From contig CALUEX010000048.1 of NCBI GenBank assembly GCA_944319815.1, positions 140,673 through 204,672 of the forward strand: a stretch of DNA of 64,000 nucleotides. Direction: 5' to 3'. A model generated the notes under the pieces. The model was given only the letters and a program-made list of their open reading frames with translations. It ran no database searches and was not told where the DNA came from. The DNA comes from an uncultured Prevotella sp. (GTDB lineage: Bacteria; Bacteroidota; Bacteroidia; Bacteroidales; Bacteroidaceae). The translations under genes and the position numbers were made by a program. Positions 28,596 to 37,406 of the stretch are shown piece after piece. Position 1 is the first letter of the stretch. The number at the start of each line of letters is the position of its first letter.

Positions 28596-28685
28596 CAAGA
28601 GGGCGTGTTTTGCATTGCAAAACACGCCCTCTTGCATTCCCACTCGTGCCCTTTTGCAAAGCGAAAAGGCACGTTTTACAAATAC
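28596..28685. repeat. 22-nt phased palindrome array (4 degenerate units)
   Basis: Unit starts near 28597, 28619, 28642 and 28664. The first two form a 39-nt near-palindrome (19-nt arms 28596-28614 and 28616-28634). The last reads AAAAGGCACGTTTTAC. Compare arrays at 10137, 46923, 53471 and 59577. Confidence 0.6.
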
Positions 28686-28756
28686 CATACAATCAAACAC
28701 GCTTATCACCCAAGAACAAAATAATACTCAAAATAAAGACATTTAATGAGTTTTAT

Positions 28757-28787
28757 TTTGCAATACGCCTGATTTGCACTATCTTTG
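28757..28787 (+). promoter_or_regulatory. Promoter of the BspA-like lipoprotein leader
   Basis: TTTG (28757-28760), exactly 19 nt, TATCTTTG (28780-28787): an ideal Bacteroidetes promoter. Its predicted start is about 28794, 400 nt before the lipoprotein ATG. Confidence 0.85.
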
Positions 28788-28791
28788 CAAT

Positions 28792-29099
28792 GTTCCCCTT
28801 GCAGAAGCCGCGTAAGTGGCGGAGCGAGGGAACTATATATAGGAAAGGCGTTTATCTGACGCTTTGTGCTTGACACTCTGAAATCTCGCACGTTTCAACC
28901 TTGTCAATGACAAAGCGACGGTAGATGCCCTATGTGGGTATGTACAGCCCTTATTGTGCGCATTCACTTTTGGCGGATGTGCTGATTAAGGTGTCATACA
29001 TATCGGCGTGGGCTTCTGCGTTGCTCGTTTCGACAAGGTGGGCAATGCGAGAGCCTCAGAGTGTGGGACGGGTAACGGATGAGAACTCCCACGCTTTTT
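28792..29099 (+). ncRNA. Long structured leader or small RNA ending in an intrinsic terminator
   Basis: Right after the predicted start, GTTCCC (28792-28797) pairs with GGGAAC (28828-28833) around an inner GCCGC-GTAA-GTGGC hairpin. About 200 nt further on, GTGTGGGA (29061-29068) pairs with TCCCACGC (29087-29094), followed by TTTTT: an intrinsic terminator 92 nt before the lipoprotein start. The region is more GC-rich than ordinary gaps here. From memory, near-identical stretches occur upstream of surface-protein genes in Bacteroides, sometimes mis-annotated as an 81-residue protein starting MPYVGMYSPYCAHS (here 28925-29170). This is either a terminator-controlled leader (attenuator) or an independent sRNA. 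No ligand family was recognised. Confidence 0.6.
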
Positions 29100-29190
29100 C
29101 GTATATAGCCGTTAACTATCGACATTTTCGTTCGGGTTGGGATGTTTCCGAATTGTTAGTAACACGTTAAAACATAAAACATAAAACACA

Positions 29191-30516
29191 ATGAAACAAT
29201 GTTTATTATTCTTGCTTTCATTACTTTGCATTACCACTGCGTGCAGTAATGATGACAACAACGGCTACGGCGATAGTAGTGCGGCTCGTTCAATCCATGT
29301 TAAAAATGCAGGTACGCTCCCAGACCTTATCAGTGAATACGAAATGTATAAAATTACTGACCTTAAAGTATCTGGCGTCTTGAACGGAACTGATATTATA
29401 ATCTTACGCAAAATGGCAGGATGCGATGAACAAGGAAAGCAAACAGGAGGCATTCTCGCAAATCTTGATATGTCAGATACAAAAATTGTTCCTGGCGGAG
29501 AATCTTATTACGGAAGATACCAAACAGATTATGACATTATAAACAGATATATGTTCTACGAATGCGCATCGCTAAAGTCCATAATCTTACCAAATAGCGT
29601 AACTACAATCAAGTCAGTTGCATTTGCAGATTGCGATAATCTTAAATCTGTAACATTACCCTCAAACATACATAAACTTGCAGTGCTTTTTAATACTGAC
29701 TATAATGACTATGAAAATTACCCGTTAATTTACATATTTTCATCCACGCCACCTGAACTATCAGACTATGCACCAAATCAAAGCGGAATTCTGTATGTTC
29801 CCAAAGGTTGCCGCAAAAAATACATCAATAGCGATTGGGGCGATATTTTCGAAATAATATTGGAAGAAGGAGAGACCATTGACGACATATCTGAAAACGA
29901 AGAAGACTCTGAAAACGAAGAAGACGACCACGGTCTTTCACCCGAAGTTGAAAGCTCCTACCGTACCTCTATTTCGGGAAGTTACTTCGGCAGTACGGGC
30001 GGCAACTGGCAGCTGGAAAACAAAATCTATTTCTACAATGACACGATAGACGGCAAGACGGTAGCTGAAAAGACGGACTCCGTCGTGAATGTAATAGGCC
30101 GTTTCAGCACAGACTCAACCTTCACTATCAGCAATGTGCCCGGCCGTGTGCTCGCAAAGGAGTTCCCCGATGAGTACAGCGACATGAAGAAGGCCATCGA
30201 GGACGGTCCGGCGCAGATAATCAATGGTTGGTATATCATAAACAACGTTGCCGAGGACGGTGCTGCATTGATTGTGGCCGGCGAGGTTACCTTCCCGTCG
30301 CTGACATACGGCGGCACGACCCATAACGACATTCGCATCGAGTTCTTGCAGTCACTGGCGGCATTTGGCTACATCAGCGGGCGTAAGGCTGTTGAACTCC
30401 AGATGTATGTAGGTTCGGTTTATGAGGGCGAAAACAAGCTGTTCGAAATCTACGACGGCCAGTCTTATGGCATTGAGCAAGCCAAGGCGCAGCTCTTGGT
30501 TAGGGTTGTTAGATAA
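29191..30516 (+). CDS. BspA-like leucine-rich-repeat lipoprotein with a second C-terminal domain
   Basis: 441 residues. A lipoprotein signal with lipobox (ITTAC-SNDDN). Residues 60-230 contain a short BspA/LRR_5 type run (FYECASLKSIILPNSVTTI, FADCDNLKSVTLPSNI) ending in the typical LYVPKGCRKKYINSDWGD. An acidic linker contains two exact copies of SENEED (18-bp tandem repeat, 29890-29925). The C-terminal 190 residues form a different domain, possibly DUF4840-like (uncertain). The first ~750 nt are visibly more AT-rich than the rest, suggesting a fusion. Surface-exposed or periplasmic; role unknown. Confidence 0.7.
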   Translation: MKQCLLFLLSLLCITTACSNDDNNGYGDSSAARSIHVKNAGTLPDLISEYEMYKITDLKVSGVLNGTDIIILRKMAGCDEQGKQTGGILANLDMSDTKIVPGGESYYGRYQTDYDIINRYMFYECASLKSIILPNSVTTIKSVAFADCDNLKSVTLPSNIHKLAVLFNTDYNDYENYPLIYIFSSTPPELSDYAPNQSGILYVPKGCRKKYINSDWGDIFEIILEEGETIDDISENEEDSENEEDDHGLSPEVESSYRTSISGSYFGSTGGNWQLENKIYFYNDTIDGKTVAEKTDSVVNVIGRFSTDSTFTISNVPGRVLAKEFPDEYSDMKKAIEDGPAQIINGWYIINNVAEDGAALIVAGEVTFPSLTYGGTTHNDIRIEFLQSLAAFGYISGRKAVELQMYVGSVYEGENKLFEIYDGQSYGIEQAKAQLLVRVVR

Positions 30517-30548
30517 ATTCAAACGAGAATCCAATGGCACAACATACA

Positions 30549-30593
30549 TACGTTGAGAGGCCTTGCCCATCTTGGGCAAGGCCTCTCAACGTA
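30549..30593. terminator. Strong palindromic stem between convergent genes
   Basis: A 20-bp perfect stem (30549-30568 with 30574-30593), 5-nt loop, between the lipoprotein stop and the DUF3127 gene stop. No T tract on either side, so termination is inferred from position and stability only. Confidence 0.65.
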
Positions 30594-30609
30594 TTGTCAG
30601 CATTCAAAG

Positions 30610-31041
30610 TTAGAATGGCAGGTCGTCTTCGCTTTCGCTTTCAGACTGCGGAGGGAACGGAGCGGCCTCTTGGGCGGGTGCTGCGGGAGCAGCCGGCTGT
30701 GCCGACGGAGCGGGTGCGGGCTGGTCGAACGGCATGGGCTGAACGGGAGCCTGAGCTGCAGCGTTAGGGTCAATGCGCTCAACCTTCCATGCACGGATGG
30801 AGTTGAACCAACGGCCTTGGTACTCGTGTGCGTCGATGTCGAAACTTACGCGAAGCTCCTCACCTATTTGTATGTTGAACAGCTGGATTTTGTCAGCACC
30901 GAACACATTGAAACAGCAACGACGAGGATACTGTTCGTGAGTTTCTATGACGTAATCCTGAGACTTCCACTGCGTGCCAGTCCTTGCCGAAACTCCTTCC
31001 CTTGCAGGGACGACTGCTATGATTTTACCTTCTATTTCCAT
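30610..31041 (-). CDS. DUF3127 protein with an SSB-like C-terminal tip
   Basis: 143 residues from Met at 31041; an upstream in-frame Met would add 26 residues without family character. An N-terminal compact domain (MEIEGKIIAVVPAREG... to RAWKVERI, about 90 residues) fits DUF3127, which I recall as an OB-like Bacteroidetes family. Then comes a Pro/Ala/Gln-rich tail ending SESEDDLPF. The acidic end with DDLPF mirrors the DDDIPF tip of single-strand DNA-binding proteins, which recruits repair and replication proteins. It is divergent from dnaN, which fits a replication or repair role. Function inferred. Confidence 0.75.
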   Translation of the reverse strand: MEIEGKIIAVVPAREGVSARTGTQWKSQDYVIETHEQYPRRCCFNVFGADKIQLFNIQIGEELRVSFDIDAHEYQGRWFNSIRAWKVERIDPNAAAQAPVQPMPFDQPAPAPSAQPAAPAAPAQEAAPFPPQSESESEDDLPF

Positions 31042-31123
31042 AAAACGTTTGTTAGTGTTATTAATTTTTTTGATTGCGAAATTAGTAAAATACTCGTGAA
31101 TAAAGAAATTTTTGCACATTTTT

Positions 31124-31155
31124 TTTGTTTTGCCGTTTGCTTTTTCGTATTTTTG
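31124..31155 (+). promoter_or_regulatory. dnaN promoter
   Basis: TTTG (31124-31127), 20 nt, TATTTTTG (31148-31155). Gives dnaN a leader of about 160 nt. Confidence 0.55.
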
Positions 31156-31321
31156 TATCCTGTTTGGACTGGAGGCAAGCCGCCAAACTTATGTGTGTGG
31201 CAAAGCCGTAAACTAACAGGCCTTATGCCAAGTGCAAACGAGCTATATGGCTAATACCCTAACATGATTGCCATTGCACTTGCCAACCAATTTAAAGAAA
31301 GACATAACATAAAATAGTGAT

Positions 31322-32443
31322 ATGAGACTTACAATATCAAGCACATCGTTGGCAAATCGCCTTTCGGCTTTGTCAAAGGTTTTCAGCAGCAAGAACACTA
31401 TGCCCATTCTGGGATGTTACTTGTTTGAAGTAAAAAACAATCTGCTGACCATAACAGCTTCAGACAGCGAGAATGTAATGACTACGCAAGTACCCCTTGA
31501 CGAAGCTGACAGTGAAGGTGTATTCGCCATAAACAACCGTACTATTCTCGATGCAGTGAAAGAGCTGCCCGAACAGCCCCTGACGTTGGACGTCGATATG
31601 TCGTCGTTCGCCGTGAAAGTAATTTACCAGAACGGTATGTATAACTTCACGGCTCAAGACGGAGCTGAATTTCCGCGTCTGCAACCACTGCAAGACGATG
31701 CCGCCACAATCATAATCGACTCAAAGACATTGCTGAACGACATAACCCACTCTATCTTCGCCACTGCCAACGAGGAGTTAAGGCCTGTAATGAACGGCAT
31801 CTATTTCGACCTGAACCAAAACGGGCTCGCTATAGTAGCAAGCGACGGGCACGAGTTGGTGCGCACGACCAACAAGAGCATAACCGCCGAGACCCCAATG
31901 TCGTTCATAATGCCAAAGAAGCCTGCAAACCTGCTGAAAAGCGTGTTGACGAAAAGCGAAGACGAAGTAATAATAAGGTTTAACGGACGTAACGCAAGTA
32001 TATCATATCCCGACGGGTCGTTGACTTGCCGACTGATAGAAGGACGCTACCCGAACTACAACTCGGTAATCCCGCAGGACAATCCTTACCAGCTGACCAT
32101 AGACCGCATGGTGCTTATCGGCGTCATCCGCCGCGTATTGCCTTTCGCAAGCAGCATCCAGCAAGTACGCCTACACATAGAAATGGGCAAGGCTGTCATT
32201 TCATCTGAAGACATTGACTTCTACACAAGCGCAAAAGAGGAAATAACCTGCGACTATACAGGTATACCCATGGACATAGGTTTCAAGGGCACATCACTTA
32301 TGGAAATACTGAACAACCTCGACTGTGAAGAGGTGACACTGAAACTTGCCGACCCTAGCCGTCCGTGCCTCATCCTGCCGACACAGCAGCCTGAAAACGA
32401 AGAGGTGCTGATGCTCATAATGCCAATGTTGCTGAATGACTGA
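31322..32443 (+). CDS. dnaN: DNA polymerase III beta sliding clamp DnaN
   Basis: 373 residues, normal clamp length with three similar domains. Starts MRLTISSTSLANRLSALSKV; NTMPILGCYLFEV, ARPVMNGIYFDL-like RPVMNGIYFDL, VASDGHELVRT and the C-terminal IMPMLLND are clamp signatures. Tethers polymerase to DNA. First of a rightward run dnaN, exonuclease, coaBC, porD-like, recN that I recall as conserved in Bacteroidetes. No dnaA or origin is adjacent. Confidence 0.97.
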   Translation: MRLTISSTSLANRLSALSKVFSSKNTMPILGCYLFEVKNNLLTITASDSENVMTTQVPLDEADSEGVFAINNRTILDAVKELPEQPLTLDVDMSSFAVKVIYQNGMYNFTAQDGAEFPRLQPLQDDAATIIIDSKTLLNDITHSIFATANEELRPVMNGIYFDLNQNGLAIVASDGHELVRTTNKSITAETPMSFIMPKKPANLLKSVLTKSEDEVIIRFNGRNASISYPDGSLTCRLIEGRYPNYNSVIPQDNPYQLTIDRMVLIGVIRRVLPFASSIQQVRLHIEMGKAVISSEDIDFYTSAKEEITCDYTGIPMDIGFKGTSLMEILNNLDCEEVTLKLADPSRPCLILPTQQPENEEVLMLIMPMLLND

Positions 32444-32454
32444 TTGTTGCATTA

Positions 32455-32544
32455 GACTTTACGGTTATTGTGGAATGAGGTCGTAAGGCCTTCGTATTGT
32501 AAACCTACATGAACATGACCCCAAAATCCTATAACCGTAAAGCC
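32455..32544. repeat. Octamer inverted repeat between dnaN and the exonuclease gene
   Basis: Arms 32455-32482 and 32517-32544, 28 nt each, imperfect. Right arm read on the other strand: GGCTTTAC, GGTTATAG, GATTTTGG, GGTC; left arm: GACTTTAC, GGTTATTG, TGGAATGA, GGTC. 8-nt word structure in both. Confidence 0.65.
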
Positions 32545-32572
32545 AAACAACCGCATAACCACATATTAAACA

Positions 32573-33427
32573 ATGAAACTCAACTTGACTAAGCCCCTGA
32601 TTGTCTTCGACCTCGAGACAACGGGGCTTGACCTTGTAAAGGACAGAATCATACAAATATCATACATCAAGGTTTACCCGGACGACAGGGAAGAAAGAAA
32701 AAACATATTTATAAATCCCGAAAGGCCAATTCCTGCCGACGTGGCACAACTTACAGGCATAAGTGATGCAGACGTCAAGGATGCGCCTACGTTCAAGAGC
32801 ATTGCCACCGAACTGGAAAACAAGTTCAAGGGATGCGACTTTGCCGGCTTCAACTCAAACCACTTCGACGTGCCTATGCTCGCCGAGGAATTTTTACGTG
32901 CAGGCATCGACTTCGATTTCTCAAAATGCAGACTTATCGACGTCCAGACCATCTTCCATAAGATGGAACGCCGCAATCTTGCAGCTGCATATAAGTTCTA
33001 TTGTGGGCGAAAGATGGAAGAGGACTTCACGGCACATAAAGCTGACCAAGACACCGAAGCTACATACCGTGTACTGCAGGGCGAGCTGGATATGTATGCC
33101 CCCGGGAAACAGGAAGAACCGGAACGACAGCTAAACAACGACATGGACGAGCTGGCCGAGTTCTCAAAGATGAACAACAATGTAGACTTTGCCGGACGCA
33201 TTATCTGGAAAGAGATGAAAGACAAGGACGGCAACACGCTGACTGACGCAGCGGGAAAGCCACGAATGTATGAAGTGTTCAACTTCGGCAAATACAAGGG
33301 TTGGGGCGTTGCCGACGTGCTGCATCGCGACCCGGGATATTACAGCTGGATGTTGAGCAGTGACTTTACGTATAACACAAAGCAGGTGCTCACAAGAATA
33401 CGCTTAAGGGAGTTCAACAAGAACTAA
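32573..33427 (+). CDS. DnaQ-like 3'-5' exonuclease with ExoX-like C-terminus
   Basis: 284 residues. DEDDh exonuclease: IVFDLETTGLD (Asp/Glu, Exo I), FAGFNSNHFDVPML (Exo II) and HKADQDTEATYRVL (Exo IIIe, His and Asp). The C-terminal part VFNFGKYKGWGVADVLHRDPGYYSWML is the small domain found at the end of ExoX-like enzymes. Could act as a polymerase III epsilon-type proofreader or a repair exonuclease; its place beside dnaN supports replication. Octamer repeats flank it on both sides. Confidence 0.9.
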   Translation: MKLNLTKPLIVFDLETTGLDLVKDRIIQISYIKVYPDDREERKNIFINPERPIPADVAQLTGISDADVKDAPTFKSIATELENKFKGCDFAGFNSNHFDVPMLAEEFLRAGIDFDFSKCRLIDVQTIFHKMERRNLAAAYKFYCGRKMEEDFTAHKADQDTEATYRVLQGELDMYAPGKQEEPERQLNNDMDELAEFSKMNNNVDFAGRIIWKEMKDKDGNTLTDAAGKPRMYEVFNFGKYKGWGVADVLHRDPGYYSWMLSSDFTYNTKQVLTRIRLREFNKN

Positions 33428-33434
33428 AAAGTCC

Positions 33435-33496
33435 AAGAGTTAAGACCATATCCTTATTAAACGACCATCATTGAAAAGGATATGTTCTTAGCTCTT
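33435..33496. repeat. Octamer inverted repeat before coaBC
   Basis: Arms 33435-33453 (AAGAGTTA, AGACCATA, TCC) and 33478-33496, 19 nt with few mismatches, 24-nt spacer. It fills most of the exonuclease-coaBC gap. Confidence 0.6.
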
Positions 33497-33524
33497 AATC
33501 ATTAAAAACATAAACAAAAACGCC

Positions 33525-34730
33525 ATGTTGAAAGGTAAGAAAATCGTTCTCGGAATAACAGGAAGCATCGCCGCATATAAGGCGTGCCTAATTATACGCG
33601 GACTGATAAAGCAGGGCGCGGAAGTGCAAACCGTGATAACCCCGGCCGGAAAAGAGTTCATCACGCCCATCACCCTGTCAGCATTAACACACAAGCCTGT
33701 GATTAGCGAGTTCTTCTCGCAACGTGACGGTACGTGGAATTCACACGTTGACTTAGGGCTTTGGGCTGACGCTATGCTTATAGCCCCATGCACGGCAAGC
33801 ACTATAGGGAAAATGGCCAATGGCATAGCCGACAATATGCTCATCACGACTTACCTCTCAATGAAAGCGCCTGTATTCATTGCCCCTGCAATGGACCTTG
33901 ATATGTATGCTCACCCTTCAACTCAGCAGAACCTTGACAGGCTACGGTCTTACGGGAACATCATAATAGAGCCGCAAAGCGGTTTTCTTGCCAGTGGGCT
34001 GGAAGGGAAAGGACGCATGGAAGAACCTGACGAGATAGTCAAGACACTCGACAGATTTTTCTACGAAAAGAAAAACGAACTTCAGGGAAAAAAGATAATG
34101 ATAACCGCAGGGCCCACATACGAAAAGATTGACCCTGTAAGGTTTATCGGCAACTATTCAAGCGGTAAAATGGGTTATGCCTTAGCCGAAGAATGCGCAA
34201 AGCGCGGAGCTGAAGTAACACTGATTAGCGGCCCTGTAAGCATTGATTGCCAGGAAAAGATACATCGCATAAACGTGGAAAGTTGCCAAGAAATGTATAA
34301 TGCATCAATAGAGGCCTTCCCGTATTGTGACGCGGCCATACTTTGTGCCGCAGTGGCAGATTTCAAGCCAGAAACAGCTGCAAGCAAAAAAATAAAGCGC
34401 GGAAAAGACGACCTCATAATACGTCTAAGTCCAACGCACGACATCGCAGCCGAACTCGGCAGAAGAAAAAACTGGCAACAGGTTTTAATCGGGTTTGCCT
34501 TGGAGACCGACAATGAAGATGCGAACGCAAAAGGGAAATTAGAAAAAAAGCATTTTGATTTCATCGTGCTCAACTCAACACGCAACGAGGGAACTACATT
34601 CAGGACTGACGACAACCAAATAAAAATAATATCAAAATCGGCTGTCAAAGAATACGAAAAGAAAAGCAAGCATGAAGTAGCGTGCGACATAATCGACGAA
34701 ATGTCCGTCTTAATCCACCAAAACAACTAA
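33525..34730 (+). CDS. coaBC: Bifunctional phosphopantothenoylcysteine decarboxylase / phosphopantothenate-cysteine ligase
   Basis: 401 residues. Two steps of coenzyme A synthesis: ligation of cysteine to phosphopantothenate (C-terminal CoaB) and FMN-dependent decarboxylation (N-terminal CoaC). CoaC: ITGSIAAYKACLIIRGL, active-site His in SHVDLGLWADAMLIAPCTAST, PAMDLDMYAHPSTQQNL, substrate loop PQSGFLASGLEGKGRM. CoaB: ITAGPTYEKIDPVRFIGNYSSG and DFIVLNS. Complete and in standard order. Confidence 0.96.
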   Translation: MLKGKKIVLGITGSIAAYKACLIIRGLIKQGAEVQTVITPAGKEFITPITLSALTHKPVISEFFSQRDGTWNSHVDLGLWADAMLIAPCTASTIGKMANGIADNMLITTYLSMKAPVFIAPAMDLDMYAHPSTQQNLDRLRSYGNIIIEPQSGFLASGLEGKGRMEEPDEIVKTLDRFFYEKKNELQGKKIMITAGPTYEKIDPVRFIGNYSSGKMGYALAEECAKRGAEVTLISGPVSIDCQEKIHRINVESCQEMYNASIEAFPYCDAAILCAAVADFKPETAASKKIKRGKDDLIIRLSPTHDIAAELGRRKNWQQVLIGFALETDNEDANAKGKLEKKHFDFIVLNSTRNEGTTFRTDDNQIKIISKSAVKEYEKKSKHEVACDIIDEMSVLIHQNN

Positions 34731-34743
34731 AACCAACAACCCT

Positions 34744-35661
34744 ATGCAAACAGGAAAATTGAGACTCGCATTATCATTTTTGTGCCTGTTAGCCATATTC
34801 ACGAAGTCCTACGCACAAGAACTTTCGGCGAAAGTCACCATAAACCACAACCAAATACAAGGAACAGACGCAAGCGTTTTCGACAACTTACAGGAAACGC
34901 TTGAACAATTCATCAACGATAAACAATGGACTTCGCTGCAATTCCAAAAGAACGAAAGAATTGTCTGCAATTTCAACATTACCGTAACAAAATATGACCA
35001 ATCTTCAAACCTATTTACGTGTACGGCCTTGATACAAGCCAACAGGCCCGTATACAACTCGGCTTACACGTCCATCTTATACAACAACCAAGACGGGGAC
35101 TTCAACTTTGAATTTGCCCAATTCGACCAGTTGACCTTCAACGAAGAAATGGTAGACAATCAACTTACGGCACTAATAGCCTATTACGCCTACCTAATAA
35201 TCGGGCTTGACCTTGACAGTTTTTCCCCCATGGGCGGAGAAGACGTCCTGCAACGATGCATGAACCTTGTAAATAACGCCCAAAACCTGAACTTCACCGG
35301 ATGGAAAGCATTTGAGAACGACCGCAACAGGTTCGCTATCATAAACGACTATCTAGACGGGGCAATGCAGCCTTTCAGACAACTACAATACGACTATTAC
35401 CGCACTGGGCTTGACGAAATGGCCAACAATGCCGACCGTGGACGCACAAACATATCTACAGCATTAGAGACCCACCTGAAAAAGGTACACGAAGACAAAC
35501 CGCTCAGTATGCTGCCACAAATATGGACGGACTACAAGAAGGACGAACTCAGTAACATATATAAAGGTAAAGGTACACAAAAAGAGAAAGAAGCCATTTA
35601 CGAGATATTGTTCTCAATAAATGCGTCACAAAGCAACTATTGGGACAAGATAAAAGAATAA
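34744..35661 (+). CDS. PorD/DUF4835-like exported protein
   Basis: 305 residues with a signal peptide (about 1-25, ending SYAQ). The core with QFIND..W, RIVCNFNITVT, PVYNSAYTSILYNNQD, and YYAYLIIGLDLDSFSPMGG is the pattern I know as DUF4835, named PorD in the type IX secretion literature. It is common beside coaBC and recN in Bacteroidetes, including species without a full secretion system, so a role in type IX secretion here is not proven. 13 nt after coaBC, 18 nt before recN: one operon. Confidence 0.8.
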   Translation: MQTGKLRLALSFLCLLAIFTKSYAQELSAKVTINHNQIQGTDASVFDNLQETLEQFINDKQWTSLQFQKNERIVCNFNITVTKYDQSSNLFTCTALIQANRPVYNSAYTSILYNNQDGDFNFEFAQFDQLTFNEEMVDNQLTALIAYYAYLIIGLDLDSFSPMGGEDVLQRCMNLVNNAQNLNFTGWKAFENDRNRFAIINDYLDGAMQPFRQLQYDYYRTGLDEMANNADRGRTNISTALETHLKKVHEDKPLSMLPQIWTDYKKDELSNIYKGKGTQKEKEAIYEILFSINASQSNYWDKIKE

Positions 35662-35679
35662 ACAACAACCGTTGAAAAA

Positions 35680-37359
35680 ATGCTGAAACAACTATACATC
35701 AACAACTTCACGCTGATAGACACTCTTGACATACAGCTTAACCCAGGTTTTTCCGTAATAACAGGCGAAACAGGCGCAGGCAAAAGCATCATACTCGGTG
35801 CTATCAATTTACTGCTCGGACAACGCGCTGACACAAAGTGCATAAAACACGACACACATAAATGCATCATAGAAGCGCACTTCGACATCAGCCGCTATGG
35901 TATGGAAAACTTTTTCAACGACAATGGTATCGACTATGATGCTGACGACTGCATACTTAGGCGAGAAATTAGCCCCACAGGAAAAAGCCGGGCTTTCATC
36001 AACGACACTCCTGTTACACTGTTAACAATGCGGACTCTTGGAAGCCAACTGATAGATATACACAGCCAACACCAAAACCTATTACTGAATGAAGAAAACT
36101 TCCAGCTTAACGTAATAGACATTATTGCTGAAGACAAACCGCTGTTGATTAAATACAAAGAACACTTTTCAGAATTGAAGGCAGTGAGGAGAGAAATTCA
36201 GAAAATGCGCGACGAAGCTGAAGAAAACAAGAAGAATGAAGACTTCATGCGGTTTCAATTAAAAGAGCTAATGGATGCTGGGCTTCAACCGGAAATGCAA
36301 GAAGAGCTTGAACACGAAAGCGATATGCTCAGTCATGTCGAAGAAATAAAAACCGCCCTCTACAGTGTAGAAAACATATTAGAGAATGGCAACAACTCAA
36401 ATGACGGTGATGACGGTGTGACCAACAGGCTTAAAGAAGCAGTGCGCTCATTAGAAAACATCGTTGACATATTTCCTGAGACAAAGTCGCTAGCCGAGCG
36501 CATGGAAAGTTGCTACATCGAGCTGAAAGACATCTTGCAAGAAATAAGCACGGAAGCAGCTAATATTGATTTCGACCCCAAACGCCTTGAACAGGTAAAT
36601 TCAATGCTTGACAAAATCTACTCACTCGAGCACAAGCACAACGTAACGACAATAAACGAGTTGCTTATTTTACAAAAGGATTTGGAAACAAAACTCAACA
36701 ATATAGATAATAGTGACGAAGAAATATCCAAATTACTCAAGAAAGAACAGGTATTATCCGACGAATGTGAACGTTTAGCGGACGAGCTGACGGCTATACG
36801 AACAAAGTCAGCTAAAAAGATTGAGAAAGAAATGCCCGAAAGGCTAATTGCATTAGGCATACCCAAAGTGCGTTTTGCAGTCAATATTGAAAACAAGGAG
36901 CTAGGCAACGACGGACACGACAGGGTATCGTTCATGTTCAGTGCAAATACCAGCACTCCTATGCAGCCCGTAGCACAGGTCGCTTCAGGAGGTGAAATAG
37001 CGCGAGTCATGCTTTCGCTCAAAGCAATGATAAGTGGTGCCGTAAAACTGCCTACAATCATATTCGATGAAATAGACACTGGCGTAAGCGGTAAGATTGC
37101 AGAAAAAATGGCAGACATAATGCAGGCTATGGCTCATTCTGAACGACAGGTCATAAGCATTACGCACTTACCACAAATTGCAGCCAAAGGTTCAACCCAC
37201 TACAAAGTATATAAAGAAGAAAGTAGCAGTGGCACAATAAGTAGTATGCGACAACTGTCAAATGACGAACGCATCAAAGAAATAGCCCAGATGCTAAGTG
37301 GCTCAAAAATAACCGAAGCTGCCATAAGCAATGCAAAAGAATTACTGAAAGTGGAATAA
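35680..37359 (+). CDS. recN: DNA repair protein RecN
   Basis: 559 residues, SMC-like ATPase acting early in double-strand break repair. MLKQLYINNFTLIDTLDIQLNPGF, then Walker A GETGAGKS (about 30-37), a Q-loop region SQHQNLLLNEENFQ, two coiled-coil arms (about 155-380), the ABC signature VASGGEIARVMLSLK, Walker B IIFDEIDTGVSG and ISITHLPQIAA. Normal length. Operon with porD-like and the TPR protein. Confidence 0.96.
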   Translation: MLKQLYINNFTLIDTLDIQLNPGFSVITGETGAGKSIILGAINLLLGQRADTKCIKHDTHKCIIEAHFDISRYGMENFFNDNGIDYDADDCILRREISPTGKSRAFINDTPVTLLTMRTLGSQLIDIHSQHQNLLLNEENFQLNVIDIIAEDKPLLIKYKEHFSELKAVRREIQKMRDEAEENKKNEDFMRFQLKELMDAGLQPEMQEELEHESDMLSHVEEIKTALYSVENILENGNNSNDGDDGVTNRLKEAVRSLENIVDIFPETKSLAERMESCYIELKDILQEISTEAANIDFDPKRLEQVNSMLDKIYSLEHKHNVTTINELLILQKDLETKLNNIDNSDEEISKLLKKEQVLSDECERLADELTAIRTKSAKKIEKEMPERLIALGIPKVRFAVNIENKELGNDGHDRVSFMFSANTSTPMQPVAQVASGGEIARVMLSLKAMISGAVKLPTIIFDEIDTGVSGKIAEKMADIMQAMAHSERQVISITHLPQIAAKGSTHYKVYKEESSSGTISSMRQLSNDERIKEIAQMLSGSKITEAAISNAKELLKVE

Positions 37360-37406
37360 AAAACCACCACAACGCAAGAAAAAACACTGTAAACGAATAT
37401 AAATAA

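Noticed and set aside
28925-29170. 81-residue frame MPYVGMYSPYCAHS... in the lipoprotein leader
   Set aside because: Overlaps the hairpins and the terminator of a structured leader; I think its apparent conservation reflects the RNA, although a leader peptide cannot be fully excluded.
31124-31322. Replication origin near dnaN
   Set aside because: No dnaA gene and no cluster of TTATCCACA-type boxes; dnaN sits in a recN/coaBC cluster as in other Bacteroidetes.
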